Below, piece by piece: positions 33,503-41,455 of a stretch of 48,616 nucleotides of DNA (positions are counted from its first letter, which is position 1; each line of letters starts with the position of its first letter). A program made the translations under genes and the position numbers. The DNA comes from Sphaerochaeta sp. GTDB lineage: Bacteria; Spirochaetota; Spirochaetia; Sphaerochaetales; Sphaerochaetaceae. The notes beneath the pieces are model-generated. The model ran no database searches. It worked only from the letters and a program-made list of their open reading frames with translations, and was not told the DNA's origin. The stretch covers positions 1 through 48,616 of the forward strand of contig JAEINL010000022.1 in NCBI GenBank assembly GCA_016342655.1, read 5' to 3'.

Positions 33503-34757
33503 GTTATTGAGCCCAGCGGGCAATATGGAGAAACTGAGGGTGGCGTTCGCCTATGGAGCCGACGCAGCCTATATGGGATTCACTGATTTTTCCCTTCGTG
33601 CCAATGCACAGAACTTCAGCGAGAGTGATCTTGCTGAAGTTCAGCTTTTAAAACAGCAGAGTGGGAAAAAAATCTACTGCACCATGAACATCCTCTTTGG
33701 TGAGAGCGAACTCGAGGAACTGAAGGAACAACTGGAAACAATCAAGGGGTGGCCTTTCGATGCCTTCATCATCAGTGACATAGGGCTTGTCCCCATTCTC
33801 AAAGAAGCCTTTGGGAACCACGTGGAACTCCATCTCTCCACACAAGCTAGCTGCATCAACAGCAGCAGTGCAGCCATGTACCACCAGATGGGATTTTCCA
33901 GGGTCATCCTAGGCAGGGAGACCTCCCTCTCTGATATCAGGAAGATTAAAAAAACAGTTCCTACCCTTCAGTTGGAGACTTTTATCCATGGAGCCATGTG
34001 CATGGCCTACTCAGGACGATGCCTGCTTTCCAGCCATCTGACAGGGCGTAGTGCAAACCAGGGTGACTGCTCCCATACCTGCAGGTGGAACTACCGCCTG
34101 ACAGAGAAACTTGCTAGCGGAGAACTTGCCTTGGAAGAGGAACAACGTGAAGGGGTCTACTACCCCATCGCTGAAGAGGATGGGTACACCACCATCCTAT
34201 CCTCCAAGGACCTCTGCATGATAGACCATATCCAAGAGCTTCTCGATGCTGGCATTGACTCGCTGAAGATCGAAGGAAGGATGAAAAGTAGCTACTACGT
34301 TGCGGTCGTCACCCGTGCCTATCGCAAGGCCATCGATGCAGCCTATACCGATGATACATCATGGAAGGCTTATCGCGATGATCTGATGAACATCAGTCAT
34401 CGTGAGTACTCCACAGGTTTCTTCTTTGGACGGGGCCCGATAGACCCAACAAAAGGCACGTCCATTGACAAGAGCACAGAAGAGGGCTACCACCAGCAGT
34501 ATCTCTTCTGTGGCTTCATAGGGGATCAAGTCAAGGAAGGTGTGTACGCTCTTGAACTACGCAACCAGATCAGAGAGACCCAGACATTGGAATATATTGG
34601 CAATGATATCCTCTTTCTTGAAGATTCCACGTTCTCCTTGTTGGATGAACACTTCGAGAAGGTCGAGCAGGCCGACCATGGGAAGACTCAATATCTGGTA
34701 ACTGACAAACCTCTGTCCAAAGGGTATATCATTCGTCGACTTTCTATGATTAAATAA
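33492..34757 (+). CDS. U32 peptidase-family protein, TrhP/YegQ-like
   Basis: Member of the U32 family now linked to RNA hydroxylation (TrhP makes 5-hydroxyuridine at tRNA position 34). SVELLSPAGNMEKLRVAFAY opens the TIM barrel, ETFIHGAMCMAYSGRCLLS and later CSHTCRW carry the four Cys that bind an Fe-S cluster, and DSLKIEGRMKS closes the conserved core. At 421 residues it is complete. The start must be GTG 33492, behind AGAGG, since a longer frame back to 33366 lies inside lon; it overlaps the end of lon by 11 bases. Function follows the family, not direct proof. Confidence 0.88.
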   Translation: MSVELLSPAGNMEKLRVAFAYGADAAYMGFTDFSLRANAQNFSESDLAEVQLLKQQSGKKIYCTMNILFGESELEELKEQLETIKGWPFDAFIISDIGLVPILKEAFGNHVELHLSTQASCINSSSAAMYHQMGFSRVILGRETSLSDIRKIKKTVPTLQLETFIHGAMCMAYSGRCLLSSHLTGRSANQGDCSHTCRWNYRLTEKLASGELALEEEQREGVYYPIAEEDGYTTILSSKDLCMIDHIQELLDAGIDSLKIEGRMKSSYYVAVVTRAYRKAIDAAYTDDTSWKAYRDDLMNISHREYSTGFFFGRGPIDPTKGTSIDKSTEEGYHQQYLFCGFIGDQVKEGVYALELRNQIRETQTLEYIGNDILFLEDSTFSLLDEHFEKVEQADHGKTQYLVTDKPLSKGYIIRRLSMIK

Positions 34758-34762
34758 AGGGT

Positions 34763-35512
34763 ATGTTTAGGCGCACCGCTACAATTCTCTGTATATGTCT
34801 TCTTACCCTCCAGGGAGTTGCGGGTACAGACCTTACTGACGGGTTCTCTTTTTTAGAGAGGAACCCACTTTTTATGGAGTTCATGTCTGCAGTAAGGAGC
34901 GAAGGAAATGTGAAAAAGGCAGAAAACCTTCGTCTTAGGATATATGCCCAAAACGAGGAGGAGCCTGAGTCAACTATCAAGAGGATACGCACCGACACAA
35001 GCCTAGCACGTCTCTATGTAGAAACCAAAAAAGATACTGGACGGGTTGAAGAACTGCTCCAGGAAGCTGAAAAAAAACTTGAGCTCTTGGGGGACAAACA
35101 AGGCTTCTATACCTTAATCCTTGGATCTGAAATTGACGGAATCTGGTACCTGCATAATCCTAGGAACCTAGGCAAGGGGATTTCCAGTTCCAGAAAGATC
35201 AACAAGGCTTTCAAGGAATTTCCTCAGGAAGTCTCTTCACGTCTGTTGAAAGCAAATAGCATGCTCTATGCACCCTCTTTTGCAGGGGGTGATATCAAAG
35301 GGGCATTGAACATGTTTCTTGGCCTCCTGAAGGATGCCGATGCATTGCTTTCTGTATCGGACCGATCGTCGCTCTATAGTGGGATCGGCATCGCCTGCTT
35401 TAAGTTGAAAGACTACCAGAATGCAAGGGGGTACCTTGTTGCAGCCAAGGCAATCTACCCCTTTGATGCTGTTTTGGATGACTATATTGCACAAGTGGAG
35501 AAAGCGTTGTGA
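34763..35512 (+). CDS. Secreted helical (TPR-like) protein of unknown function
   Basis: A 249-residue protein with a signal peptide (MFRRTATILCICLLTLQGVAG). The mature part is helical, with NVKKAENLRLRIYAQ, then TSLARLYVETKKDTGRVEELLQEAEK, and a C-terminal TPR-like pair (LYSGIGIACFKLKDYQNARG, then AAKAIYP). TPR-type helices imply a partner protein in the periplasm. No family named. It is wedged between the U32 gene (five-base gap) and a glycosyltransferase whose GTG overlaps its stop, so it may act with that membrane glycosyltransferase. Confidence 0.75.
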   Translation: MFRRTATILCICLLTLQGVAGTDLTDGFSFLERNPLFMEFMSAVRSEGNVKKAENLRLRIYAQNEEEPESTIKRIRTDTSLARLYVETKKDTGRVEELLQEAEKKLELLGDKQGFYTLILGSEIDGIWYLHNPRNLGKGISSSRKINKAFKEFPQEVSSRLLKANSMLYAPSFAGGDIKGALNMFLGLLKDADALLSVSDRSSLYSGIGIACFKLKDYQNARGYLVAAKAIYPFDAVLDDYIAQVEKAL

Positions 35513-36660
35513 TTCTACTGTATGCCTCATTAATTCTGGTTGTAGGCCTGTGGGCTACCCTACTCTCCATTTCCAATCGGAAGGTAATGGAGAAGCTGAA
35601 AAAGAATGTCCCTCTCACTGAGAAGAGCCTTGTCTCCGTCGCAATTCCCGTACGAAACGAAGAGCATTGTATCGAAGCGTGTGTATCATCTCTTATCGAA
35701 CAGACCTATGGGAATATAGAAATTCTGATTCTGGATGACAACTCCACAGACAACACAGCAAGCGAAGTTCACAAGTTGCAAGACCGAGACCCCCGGGTTC
35801 GGGTCATCAGGGGAAAGGCCCTCAAGCAAGGGTGGAGAGGCAAGCTCTACGCGATGCAACAACTGTATGAGAATAGCAAAGGTGAGTACATTCTCTTCAC
35901 TGATGCGGACACTGTTCATAACCCCAACAGCGTGGAATATGGTCTAGGCATCATCATCAATGAACATGCATCAATGGTAAGCGGCTATCCCAAACAGAAG
36001 GGAAAGCACCTCTGGGTACAGACACTGGTAAGTGCCATGCTCTTCAACACCGTGCTGTATGTACCATTGTGGCTCCAGCAAAAAATGCAACTTGCCACTT
36101 TCTCCATGGCTATCGGGCAGTACCTTTTTCTCAAAAGGACATTCTTGGAAGATATTGACGGGTTCACCTCACTACCCAATGTCATCTGTGATGATGTTAT
36201 ACTGGCCAGAACCTGCACAAGAACCGCTCACAAGTATGTTTTTGCTGATATGAAGGATGCCCTCTCTTGCCAGATGTTCTCTACTTTCAAAGGGGGATTT
36301 GAAGGATTGGAAAGAAGCATCACCGGCGTACTAACATTCAAGGCATACATGGTTCCCCTGATGGTGCTTGTGGCCTCAGTCCTGCTCGCCTGTGCGGTGG
36401 CCCCCCTTGCTACAGTAGCTATGCTTATAGCCGTATTGATTGATCCTGCACTATCAGAGCTTCCTTTCTTACTCATGGCAGGAGGTACTCTCCTGCTTTT
36501 TGGCTCATGGACCGCTACCGGTCTGTACCATGGGTTTCCCCTAAAAGTAGCTATACAAGGGCCAATTGCCTTTGTATTTGTAGTTGCAATGTATCTCCAT
36601 GGCTACTACAGAAAGGTCAGTGGCAAGGGTTTTATGTGGAAAGGACGCACTATTTCCTAA
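35509..36660 (+). CDS. Membrane-bound family 2 glycosyltransferase
   Basis: A 383-residue GT2 enzyme anchored by an N-terminal helix (LYASLILVVGLWATLL) and three or four C-terminal ones from ~265. The catalytic domain has VSVAIPVRNEEHCIE at 44-58, LILDDNSTDNTA (nucleotide-sugar binding), DADTVH (DxD metal site) and CDDVILART (acceptor-side acidic pair). It probably adds a sugar to a lipid or exported acceptor on the cytoplasmic face. GTG at 35509 overlaps the preceding TGA (GTGA), so translation is coupled. Donor and acceptor are unknown. Confidence 0.9.
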   Translation: MILLYASLILVVGLWATLLSISNRKVMEKLKKNVPLTEKSLVSVAIPVRNEEHCIEACVSSLIEQTYGNIEILILDDNSTDNTASEVHKLQDRDPRVRVIRGKALKQGWRGKLYAMQQLYENSKGEYILFTDADTVHNPNSVEYGLGIIINEHASMVSGYPKQKGKHLWVQTLVSAMLFNTVLYVPLWLQQKMQLATFSMAIGQYLFLKRTFLEDIDGFTSLPNVICDDVILARTCTRTAHKYVFADMKDALSCQMFSTFKGGFEGLERSITGVLTFKAYMVPLMVLVASVLLACAVAPLATVAMLIAVLIDPALSELPFLLMAGGTLLLFGSWTATGLYHGFPLKVAIQGPIAFVFVVAMYLHGYYRKVSGKGFMWKGRTIS

Positions 36661-36699
36661 AAATACTACGATTAAGGCGTTTGTTTACTGTTTTTCCTC

Positions 36700-36727
36700 T
36701 TGCAAGTAAGTGAAAGCATGATAGAAT
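36700..36727 (+). promoter_or_regulatory. Promoter of the histone-H1-like gene
   Basis: TTGCAA (36700-36705), 16-bp spacer, TAGAAT (36722-36727) preceded by TGA, an extended -10; leader about 22 bases. Confidence 0.52.
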
Positions 36728-36755
36728 AAGGTAACCTAGACCAATGGAGGAGTCC

Positions 36756-36929
36756 ATGACAATTCACGAGCAAATCGTAGCACAGTATGAGACCTATCTT
36801 GCAGAGAACCAGAAGTTCACTGAGAAAGGCGTAAAAGTATCGGCAGCTAGAGCCCGTAAAGCTTTGGCCGAAATCGCTAAGCTTAGCAAAGAACGCAGAA
36901 AAGAGATTCAGGCAGAAAAAGCAGAATAG
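36756..36929 (+). CDS. Small basic histone-H1-like protein
   Basis: A 57-residue helical protein. The stretch FTEKGVKVSAARARKALAE, then IAKLSKERRKEIQAEKA, follows the Hc1-type pattern of bacterial histone-H1-like proteins of Bacteroidetes (KGNKAAGTRARKA..E..K...E.RK). It probably binds DNA or RNA and helps compact the nucleoid, but this is inferred from a short motif. The ATG at 36756 follows GGAGGA; an upstream ATG at 36744 would sit on that site. It has its own promoter and terminator, as for an abundant protein. Confidence 0.7.
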   Translation: MTIHEQIVAQYETYLAENQKFTEKGVKVSAARARKALAEIAKLSKERRKEIQAEKAE

Positions 36930-36944
36930 TTTCTCTTTTTGCTC

Positions 36945-36980
36945 AAAATGAGGTGTCCTTGAAAGAGGACCCCTTATTTT
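36945..36980 (+). terminator. Terminator of the histone-H1-like gene
   Basis: A 14-bp stem (36945-36958 with 36967-36980) with one mismatch and one wobble, 8-base loop. The right arm ends in TTATTTT, the left in AAAATGAG, so it can work in both directions. Confidence 0.7.
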
Positions 36981-37131
36981 GGCCCTTTAAGAAAGAGTAA
37001 AAATCGCGAACCCCTAGAGATTCGCTTTCAAATGTATGCATCTTATCCAGATAAAACGCATCTCATCCAAACATGATTGTTGCGCCGTACCTTAGTTTCT
37101 ATACTTGGGCAGAAATCAATTTGGGAGGTCT

Positions 37132-37311
37132 ATGTATTGGGGAATTCTTACACTTGTTTTATTACAAGATCTTTTTTCTCACGCTGATGTGATAAGTCTT
37201 CATTGTCCGCTGACTACAGAGAATGTAGGCTTTGTGAACATGGGCTTACTCTCAATGATGAAGAAGACCGCGTTTCTGATCAATACTAGCCGTGGACAGC
37301 TCATCAATGAA
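37132..37311 (+). pseudogene. Fragment of a D-isomer 2-hydroxyacid dehydrogenase
   Basis: Plus-strand reading DLFSHADVISLHCPLTTENV, then MKKTAFLINTSRGQLINE, is the middle of a D-2-hydroxyacid dehydrogenase (hydroxypyruvate/glyoxylate type), including the active-site Arg in NTSRG. The N-terminal ~150 residues and NAD loop are absent, and after LINE the sequence switches to an unrelated hairpin-rich segment. The fragment is ~60 codons of ~320. It is unrelated in origin to the serA in this window, and is clearly dead. Confidence 0.82.
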
Positions 37312-37475
37312 AGGTATCAATACCCCAGGGCAAGCCCTGGAAAGAGGAGGCGTTGCCTACTTTCCCGAGCCAAGGGGCTCACGTATCTCACCTTGCTTTC
37401 CCGCCACTCGCTCGGTAATGGACCCATGGTAATGCTTGTGCTACTCTCGCTTCGTTGGGGAATAAATATAATCAC
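37312..37475. other. Hairpin-rich segment that interrupts the dehydrogenase remnant
   Basis: About 160 bases with no coding sense. It contains CCAGGGC/GCCCTGG around a two-base centre (37325-37340) and GAGCC/GGCTC around AAGG (near 37378-37391), and two TTTCCCG blocks. The boundary with the dehydrogenase frame is sharp, so it may be an inserted repeat element; I cannot see another copy in the window. Confidence 0.4.
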
Positions 37476-37542
37476 GATGAATCTTTAAGAGAAAGTATTT
37501 CTTGCAACTACACAAACCAGGCGTTTCCCTTGGGATACGCCT
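37476..37542. repeat. 67-bp direct repeat, copy A
   Basis: Identical over all 67 bases to 38578-38644. It includes the left part of the hairpin found after valS. In this copy the stem is AAACCAGGCGT (37514-37524) with ACGCCTGGTTT (37537-37547). Beyond 37542 the two copies diverge. Confidence 0.95.
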
Positions 37543-37604
37543 GGTTTACATGTGCATTGCTGGTACTTTTACTAGAATAAGAAAATCATCAAAGGTTCTT
37601 TCAG

Positions 37605-37661
37605 AAGGCTTCAACCGGGTAATGTGCTTTGAGCCTTGCTCAATCTTCTCGTCAAACTCAA
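37605..37661 (-). pseudogene. Duplicated remnant of the 3' end of valS
   Basis: On the minus strand this stretch matches the last ~56 bases of valS (38747-38802) at roughly five bases in six, including the blocks CTTCTCGTCAAACTCA and TTTGAGCC. The 67-bp repeat follows it, as in the true valS end. At its upstream edge it is joined directly to the relE' start at an ACTCAACCT junction. Confidence 0.75.
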
Positions 37662-37735
37662 CCTCCCATCTGCTCATACAAATCCATCTGCCTGGGTTTC
37701 TTCAAGTTCTTTTGCAGAAATCCCCAAGGGTATCC
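37662..37735 (-). pseudogene. Duplicated remnant of the relB antitoxin 3' end and relE start
   Basis: Nearly identical (four to five substitutions and a one-base insertion) to 38123-38195, which holds the last codons of the antitoxin and the first codons of the toxin. Here the toxin reading breaks off after about five codons and runs into the valS-tail remnant, so both genes are dead. 37736-37811, between this and the live relE, has no assignable content. Confidence 0.8.
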
Positions 37736-37811
37736 CTCCTGCCCAATCAAGTATTGGTCACCACTATTTTAGCGCAGTGTACCCCGGAGAACTCATCTAT
37801 TGATGAAATTG

Positions 37812-38138
37812 TCAACAAGACGTCTGCCTGGTATGGGCTATCTTATAGACCTGATTATCATCACGTAGTGCAATAACAATAACTTTCATGGACGCTTCTG
37901 TACGGACCAGTTGATAGACGATACGAATCCCATTAGAGCGCAGTTTACTATTCAACAAACCTGAAAGGTGAGTATTTCCAGTATTTCCCAATGGTTTCCC
38001 ATATCCACCTTCTGTATTGGGTAAAGGATTCTGAGCAACTTTTGCTATATTCTTTAAGATTATCACTTGTACTGAGTGGTCAAATGATCGTAAGTCGTTT
38101 TGGGCGTCTTCAGTGTACTCAACCTTCCATCTGCTCAT
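37812..38138 (-). CDS. relE: RelE/ParE-family toxin (mRNA interferase-like)
   Basis: A 108-residue toxin of the RelE superfamily: RWKVEYTEDAQNDLRSFDHS at the N terminus, NPLPNTEGGYGKPLGN in the middle, the basic LNSKLRSNGIRIVYQLV with the family's RI.Y...  strand, and VIVIALRDDNQVYKIA at the end. It would cleave mRNA on the ribosome unless bound by its antitoxin. Its ATG overlaps the antitoxin stop by four bases, as is standard in these modules. All motifs look intact. The C-terminal SC tail is unusual. Confidence 0.88.
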   Translation of the reverse strand: MSRWKVEYTEDAQNDLRSFDHSVQVIILKNIAKVAQNPLPNTEGGYGKPLGNTGNTHLSGLLNSKLRSNGIRIVYQLVRTEASMKVIVIALRDDNQVYKIAHTRQTSC

Positions 38139-38467
38139 ACAAATTCATCTGCCTGGGTTTCTTCAAGTTCTTTTGCAGAAATTCCAAGGGTATCCATTAC
38201 CTCTTGCATGCTATAGGTGGGTTTATTATGCATTATTCGCTGTACAGCTTCTGCGAGCAAAGCATTGTTCTCAGCTTCCTCAGTTAACTCAGTAAATGCC
38301 TCTATGCTTAAGAGGATCCCTATAGGGTGGTTATTACGAACAATAATTTTCCGATGGGATTCTTCCAAAGTTTTGAAAATTTGGGCAGCCTTCCCGCGGT
38401 TAAAGTCAGAGATTGATACAATATCATTCAAAAACTCTTTTGTCCCTTGTAGCGATTTGGTCATCAT
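38135..38467 (-). CDS. relB: Antitoxin of the relE pair (Phd/YefM or RelB type)
   Basis: A 110-residue antitoxin. The N-terminal half has the Phd/YefM-like DNA-binding text IVSISDFNRGKAAQIFKTLEESHRKIIVRNNHPIGILLSIEAF (quoted in parts: FNRGKAAQIF, KIIVRNNHPIGILLS). The C-terminal acidic tail (LGISAKELEETQADEFV) should wrap the toxin. It probably represses its own promoter through the palindrome at 38503-38514. Two ATG codons lie in tandem; GGGG seven bases upstream suits the first. Confidence 0.85.
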   Translation of the reverse strand: MMTKSLQGTKEFLNDIVSISDFNRGKAAQIFKTLEESHRKIIVRNNHPIGILLSIEAFTELTEEAENNALLAEAVQRIMHNKPTYSMQEVMDTLGISAKELEETQADEFV

Positions 38468-38502
38468 GATGTATCCCCTTACTCGTAGTCTACAAGTATA
38501 GA

Positions 38503-38516
38503 GACAGTACTGTCAA
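38503..38516 (-). promoter_or_regulatory. relBE operator and -35
   Basis: GACAGTACTGTC (38503-38514) is a perfect 12-bp palindrome that overlaps a consensus TTGACA -35 on the minus strand (38516-38511). Candidate -10s are TAGACT or TGTAGA about 16-18 bases downstream. A bound antitoxin here would block RNA polymerase. Confidence 0.6.
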
Positions 38517-38528
38517 TATTCGATATTT

Positions 38529-38563
38529 ATTTATTAGTATATTTATTAGTATATTTATCATAT
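38529..38563. repeat. AT-rich 12-bp tandem repeat upstream of relBE
   Basis: ATTTATTAGTAT occurs at 38529-38540 and 38541-38552, and a partial third copy (ATTTATCATAT) ends at 38563. It lies just upstream of the relBE -35 and may act as an UP-like, bendable element. Confidence 0.8.
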
Positions 38564-38577
38564 AATACAAACAATCA

Positions 38578-38644
38578 GATGAATCTTTAAGAGAAAGTAT
38601 TTCTTGCAACTACACAAACCAGGCGTTTCCCTTGGGATACGCCT
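38578..38644. repeat. 67-bp direct repeat, copy B
   Basis: Second copy of the repeat at 37476-37542, located between relBE and the valS end. Together the copies bracket a ~1.1-kb segment containing the live relBE and the chimeric remnant. Confidence 0.95.
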
Positions 38645-38654
38645 AGTTTGTGTA
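38611..38654 (-). terminator. Long hairpin downstream of valS
   Basis: A 16-bp stem with one mismatch (38611-38626 with 38639-38654) and a 12-base loop that itself pairs (TCCC/GGGA). It lies ~85 bases after valS and could terminate valS or the oppositely approaching transcript. A smaller hairpin AGGGGT/ACCCCT at 38707-38724 is nearer the valS stop. U-tracts are weak for both. Confidence 0.5.
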
Positions 38655-38737
38655 TACATTACTGTTAATTTTTCTAGAACGAGTTATTCATGAAAATTTC
38701 TTCCAGAGGGGTTTATACACCCCTGGACCTCTGATTT

Positions 38738-41392
38738 CTACAAAAAAGACTTCAACAGGGCAATATGTTTTGAGCCCTTCTCAAGCTTCTCGTCAAACTC
38801 AGCCTTCTTGCCCTGTTCCTTCTCGATGGCCTCTTCCTTGGCATTTGCAAGAAACTTCTCATTGAAAAGCTTCTTCAGCACACCCTCAAGGCTACTCTCG
38901 TTCTTCTGCATATCCTTCTCGAGACGGGCGATTTCCTTCTCCAAGTCGATAGCCTCCCTGACAAAGACAAAGCCCTCATAGCCGGTACCTGCCACCGGGA
39001 AGGCCCCGGTCACATCGAGGGAGTCATCTGTGTCGATAATGAGATCAGAAGCGCCAACAAAGGAGGCTATGAGGTCCTTCTCTGCCACAAAGAAATCACT
39101 TGCTATGAAATCCTTATCCACCTTGATGGCGAAGCGAATCTTCTTGTCCACAGGGATGCCCAGTTCGCTCCGTACGGAGCGCAACAGGGTCACAGCCTCC
39201 TGCAACCTGGAAACAAGCTGAGCGTCCTCAGCAAAGGCTCTGTCCTCCTGATAGACAGGATAGGCACTAAGGATGAGGGAGTCACTGACGTTAGGAAGCT
39301 TCTGATAGATTTCCTCTGTTATGAAACTGACAAAAGGGTGCATCAGACGCATAGAGGATGCGAGCAGGTCAAGCAGCAAGGTGACTACCCTATCCTTCTT
39401 CTCTTGTTCCTCTGCATAGAGCCCCCGTTTGGCACTCTCTACATACCAGTCACAGAAATCATTCCAGAAGAAGTCATAGACTGCTTGGGCCCCATCGTTG
39501 AACTTGTAGTTTTCCATGGCAGTTTTGACCTTCAGAGCAGCTAGATTCAGCTGGTTGTAAATCCATTTGTCCATGGTGGAAAGTTCGATGGATGCCATAT
39601 CCAGCAGGGTTGCCCCCTCTAGGTTCATCAGGAGAAAGCGTGCGGCATTCCATATCTTGTTGGCAAAACGCGAGCCCATCTTGAAGGACTCCATATCAAT
39701 GAGGATATCCTGGCCTTGGGTCGCCATATAACTGAGGGTAAACTTCATGGCATCTGCGCCATAACGGTCTACCACTTCCAAGGGATCGAGGCCATTGCCC
39801 AGGCTCTTGGACATCTTGCGGCCCTGCTTGTCGCGAACCAGGCCAGTGATGTAGATGTCCTTGAAGGGGACTTCCCCAAGAAACTCCAGGGAGGCCATTA
39901 TCATGCGGGAAACCCAGAAGAAGATGATGTCATAGCCTGTCACCAGCGTGCTGGTGGGGAAGTAATCTTTCATGTCCTGACTCTTTTCTGGCCAGCCAAG
40001 GGTGCTGAAAGGCCAGAGCCAAGAGCTGAACCAAGTATCGAGGACATCAGTTTCCTGCTCAAGGTGTTCCGAGTTGCATTTAGGACAATGCGTGGGATCC
40101 TCTTTCGCTACAATTACCTCACCACACTCCTGGCACACCCAGACAGGGATCCTATGTCCCCACCAGAGCTGACGGCTGATACACCAGTCATGGATATTCT
40201 CAAGCCAGTGGACATAGGTATTCTCCCAATGTTTGGGAAAGAACTTCACCTCGTCGTTTTTCCACGCCTCTAGGGCCTTCTTGGCCATCCCCTCCATCCT
40301 GACGAACCACTGGTTCGAAAGATAGGGTTCGATGACCGAGTGACAACGATAGCAGTGCCCCACCTCATGGGTATGCACCTTCTCATTGACCAGGACCCCG
40401 AGGGCCTTGAGGTCTTCGACCACAAGCTTTCTGGCATCGGTTGCAGAGAGGTTGCGATATTTTTCAGGACAGTTCTCGTTGAGGGTACCGTCGCCATTGA
40501 GAACATTAATGGCTTCAAGTCCCTGACGCTTGCCACACTGCCAGTCATTAGGGTCGTGGGCTGGGGTAATCTTCACCATCCCTGTTCCAAAACTCATGTC
40601 TACAAAGCTGTCGGCTATGACAGGAATCTTTCTGTCGGTCAGCGGGAGGCTAAGCAGCTTGCCCACAAGAGAGGTATAGCGCTCATCATCAGGGTGCACA
40701 GCAACAGCAACGTCGCCGAACATTGTCTCAGGGCGGGTGGTTGCTACAGTGATATAGCCGTCTTCATCGCTAAAGGGATAGCGAATGTCCCAGAGGTTAC
40801 CTACAAGCTCATGGTGTTCCACCTCGTCATCTGCAAGGGCTGTACCACACTTGGGGCAGTAGTTGACCAGATATTCGCCCTTGTAGATCAAATCCCGTTC
40901 ATAGAGAAGGACAAAGCTTTCCCGTACAGCCTTGCTGAGACCCTCATCCATGGTGAAGCGCTCATGGCTCCAGTCACAGCTGCAACCGATCTTCTCCAGC
41001 TGGCTCTTGATGGTTGCATGGTGCTTGTCCTTTACTTCCCAGGTACGCTCGAGGAACTTCTCGCGCCCGATGTCCTGACGACGCAGACCTTCCTTTGCAA
41101 GCTGGCGTTCCACCACATGCTGGGTGGCAATGCCAGCATGGTCAGTTCCAGGCACCCAAAGGGTGGGTCTCCCATTCATACGGTAATAGCGGGTAAGGAT
41201 ATCCTGTAAGGAGTTGTTCAGGGCGTGGCCCATATGCAAAATCCCGGTAACATTGGGAGGAGGCATAACGACAGTAAAGGGAGAAGCTTCTCCCTTTACA
41301 GGTTTGAACATCCCGTTCTTCATCCAATCTTCATAGATACGGTCTTCAAAATCCTTGGGATCGTAAGCCTTCGGCAATTCTACTGCCTTCAC
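38738..41392 (-). CDS. valS: Valyl-tRNA synthetase
   Basis: Class I synthetase that charges tRNA-Val, 884 residues. The HIGH motif is HMGH at 53-56 (PPPNVTGILHMGH), KMSKS lies near residue 525 (GRKMSKSLGNG), the editing domain shows TTRPETMFGDVAV, and a long C-terminal coiled coil (LEKEIARLEKDMQ) ends the protein. The start is GTG at 41392, seven bases after TAGGAGG. No T-box leader is visible. Its last ~55 bases exist as a degraded second copy at 37605-37661. Confidence 0.97.
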   Translation of the reverse strand: MKAVELPKAYDPKDFEDRIYEDWMKNGMFKPVKGEASPFTVVMPPPNVTGILHMGHALNNSLQDILTRYYRMNGRPTLWVPGTDHAGIATQHVVERQLAKEGLRRQDIGREKFLERTWEVKDKHHATIKSQLEKIGCSCDWSHERFTMDEGLSKAVRESFVLLYERDLIYKGEYLVNYCPKCGTALADDEVEHHELVGNLWDIRYPFSDEDGYITVATTRPETMFGDVAVAVHPDDERYTSLVGKLLSLPLTDRKIPVIADSFVDMSFGTGMVKITPAHDPNDWQCGKRQGLEAINVLNGDGTLNENCPEKYRNLSATDARKLVVEDLKALGVLVNEKVHTHEVGHCYRCHSVIEPYLSNQWFVRMEGMAKKALEAWKNDEVKFFPKHWENTYVHWLENIHDWCISRQLWWGHRIPVWVCQECGEVIVAKEDPTHCPKCNSEHLEQETDVLDTWFSSWLWPFSTLGWPEKSQDMKDYFPTSTLVTGYDIIFFWVSRMIMASLEFLGEVPFKDIYITGLVRDKQGRKMSKSLGNGLDPLEVVDRYGADAMKFTLSYMATQGQDILIDMESFKMGSRFANKIWNAARFLLMNLEGATLLDMASIELSTMDKWIYNQLNLAALKVKTAMENYKFNDGAQAVYDFFWNDFCDWYVESAKRGLYAEEQEKKDRVVTLLLDLLASSMRLMHPFVSFITEEIYQKLPNVSDSLILSAYPVYQEDRAFAEDAQLVSRLQEAVTLLRSVRSELGIPVDKKIRFAIKVDKDFIASDFFVAEKDLIASFVGASDLIIDTDDSLDVTGAFPVAGTGYEGFVFVREAIDLEKEIARLEKDMQKNESSLEGVLKKLFNEKFLANAKEEAIEKEQGKKAEFDEKLEKGSKHIALLKSFL

Positions 41393-41426
41393 AATGGGCC
41401 TCCTACAGCGAGAAAATATTGCGTGT

Positions 41427-41455
41427 ATAGTACCAGAATTGAGAAGGCTCTACAA
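41427..41455 (-). promoter_or_regulatory. valS promoter, nested in a terminator hairpin
   Basis: Minus strand: TTGTAG (41455-41450), 17-bp spacer, TACTAT (41432-41427) preceded by TGG, an extended -10. The -35 lies in the downstream arm of the hairpin at 41443-41472. Confidence 0.58.

Noticed and set aside
37502..37876. 124-codon plus-strand frame over the valS'/relB' remnants
   Set aside because: It runs antisense to recognisable remnants of valS and relB and has no family of its own.
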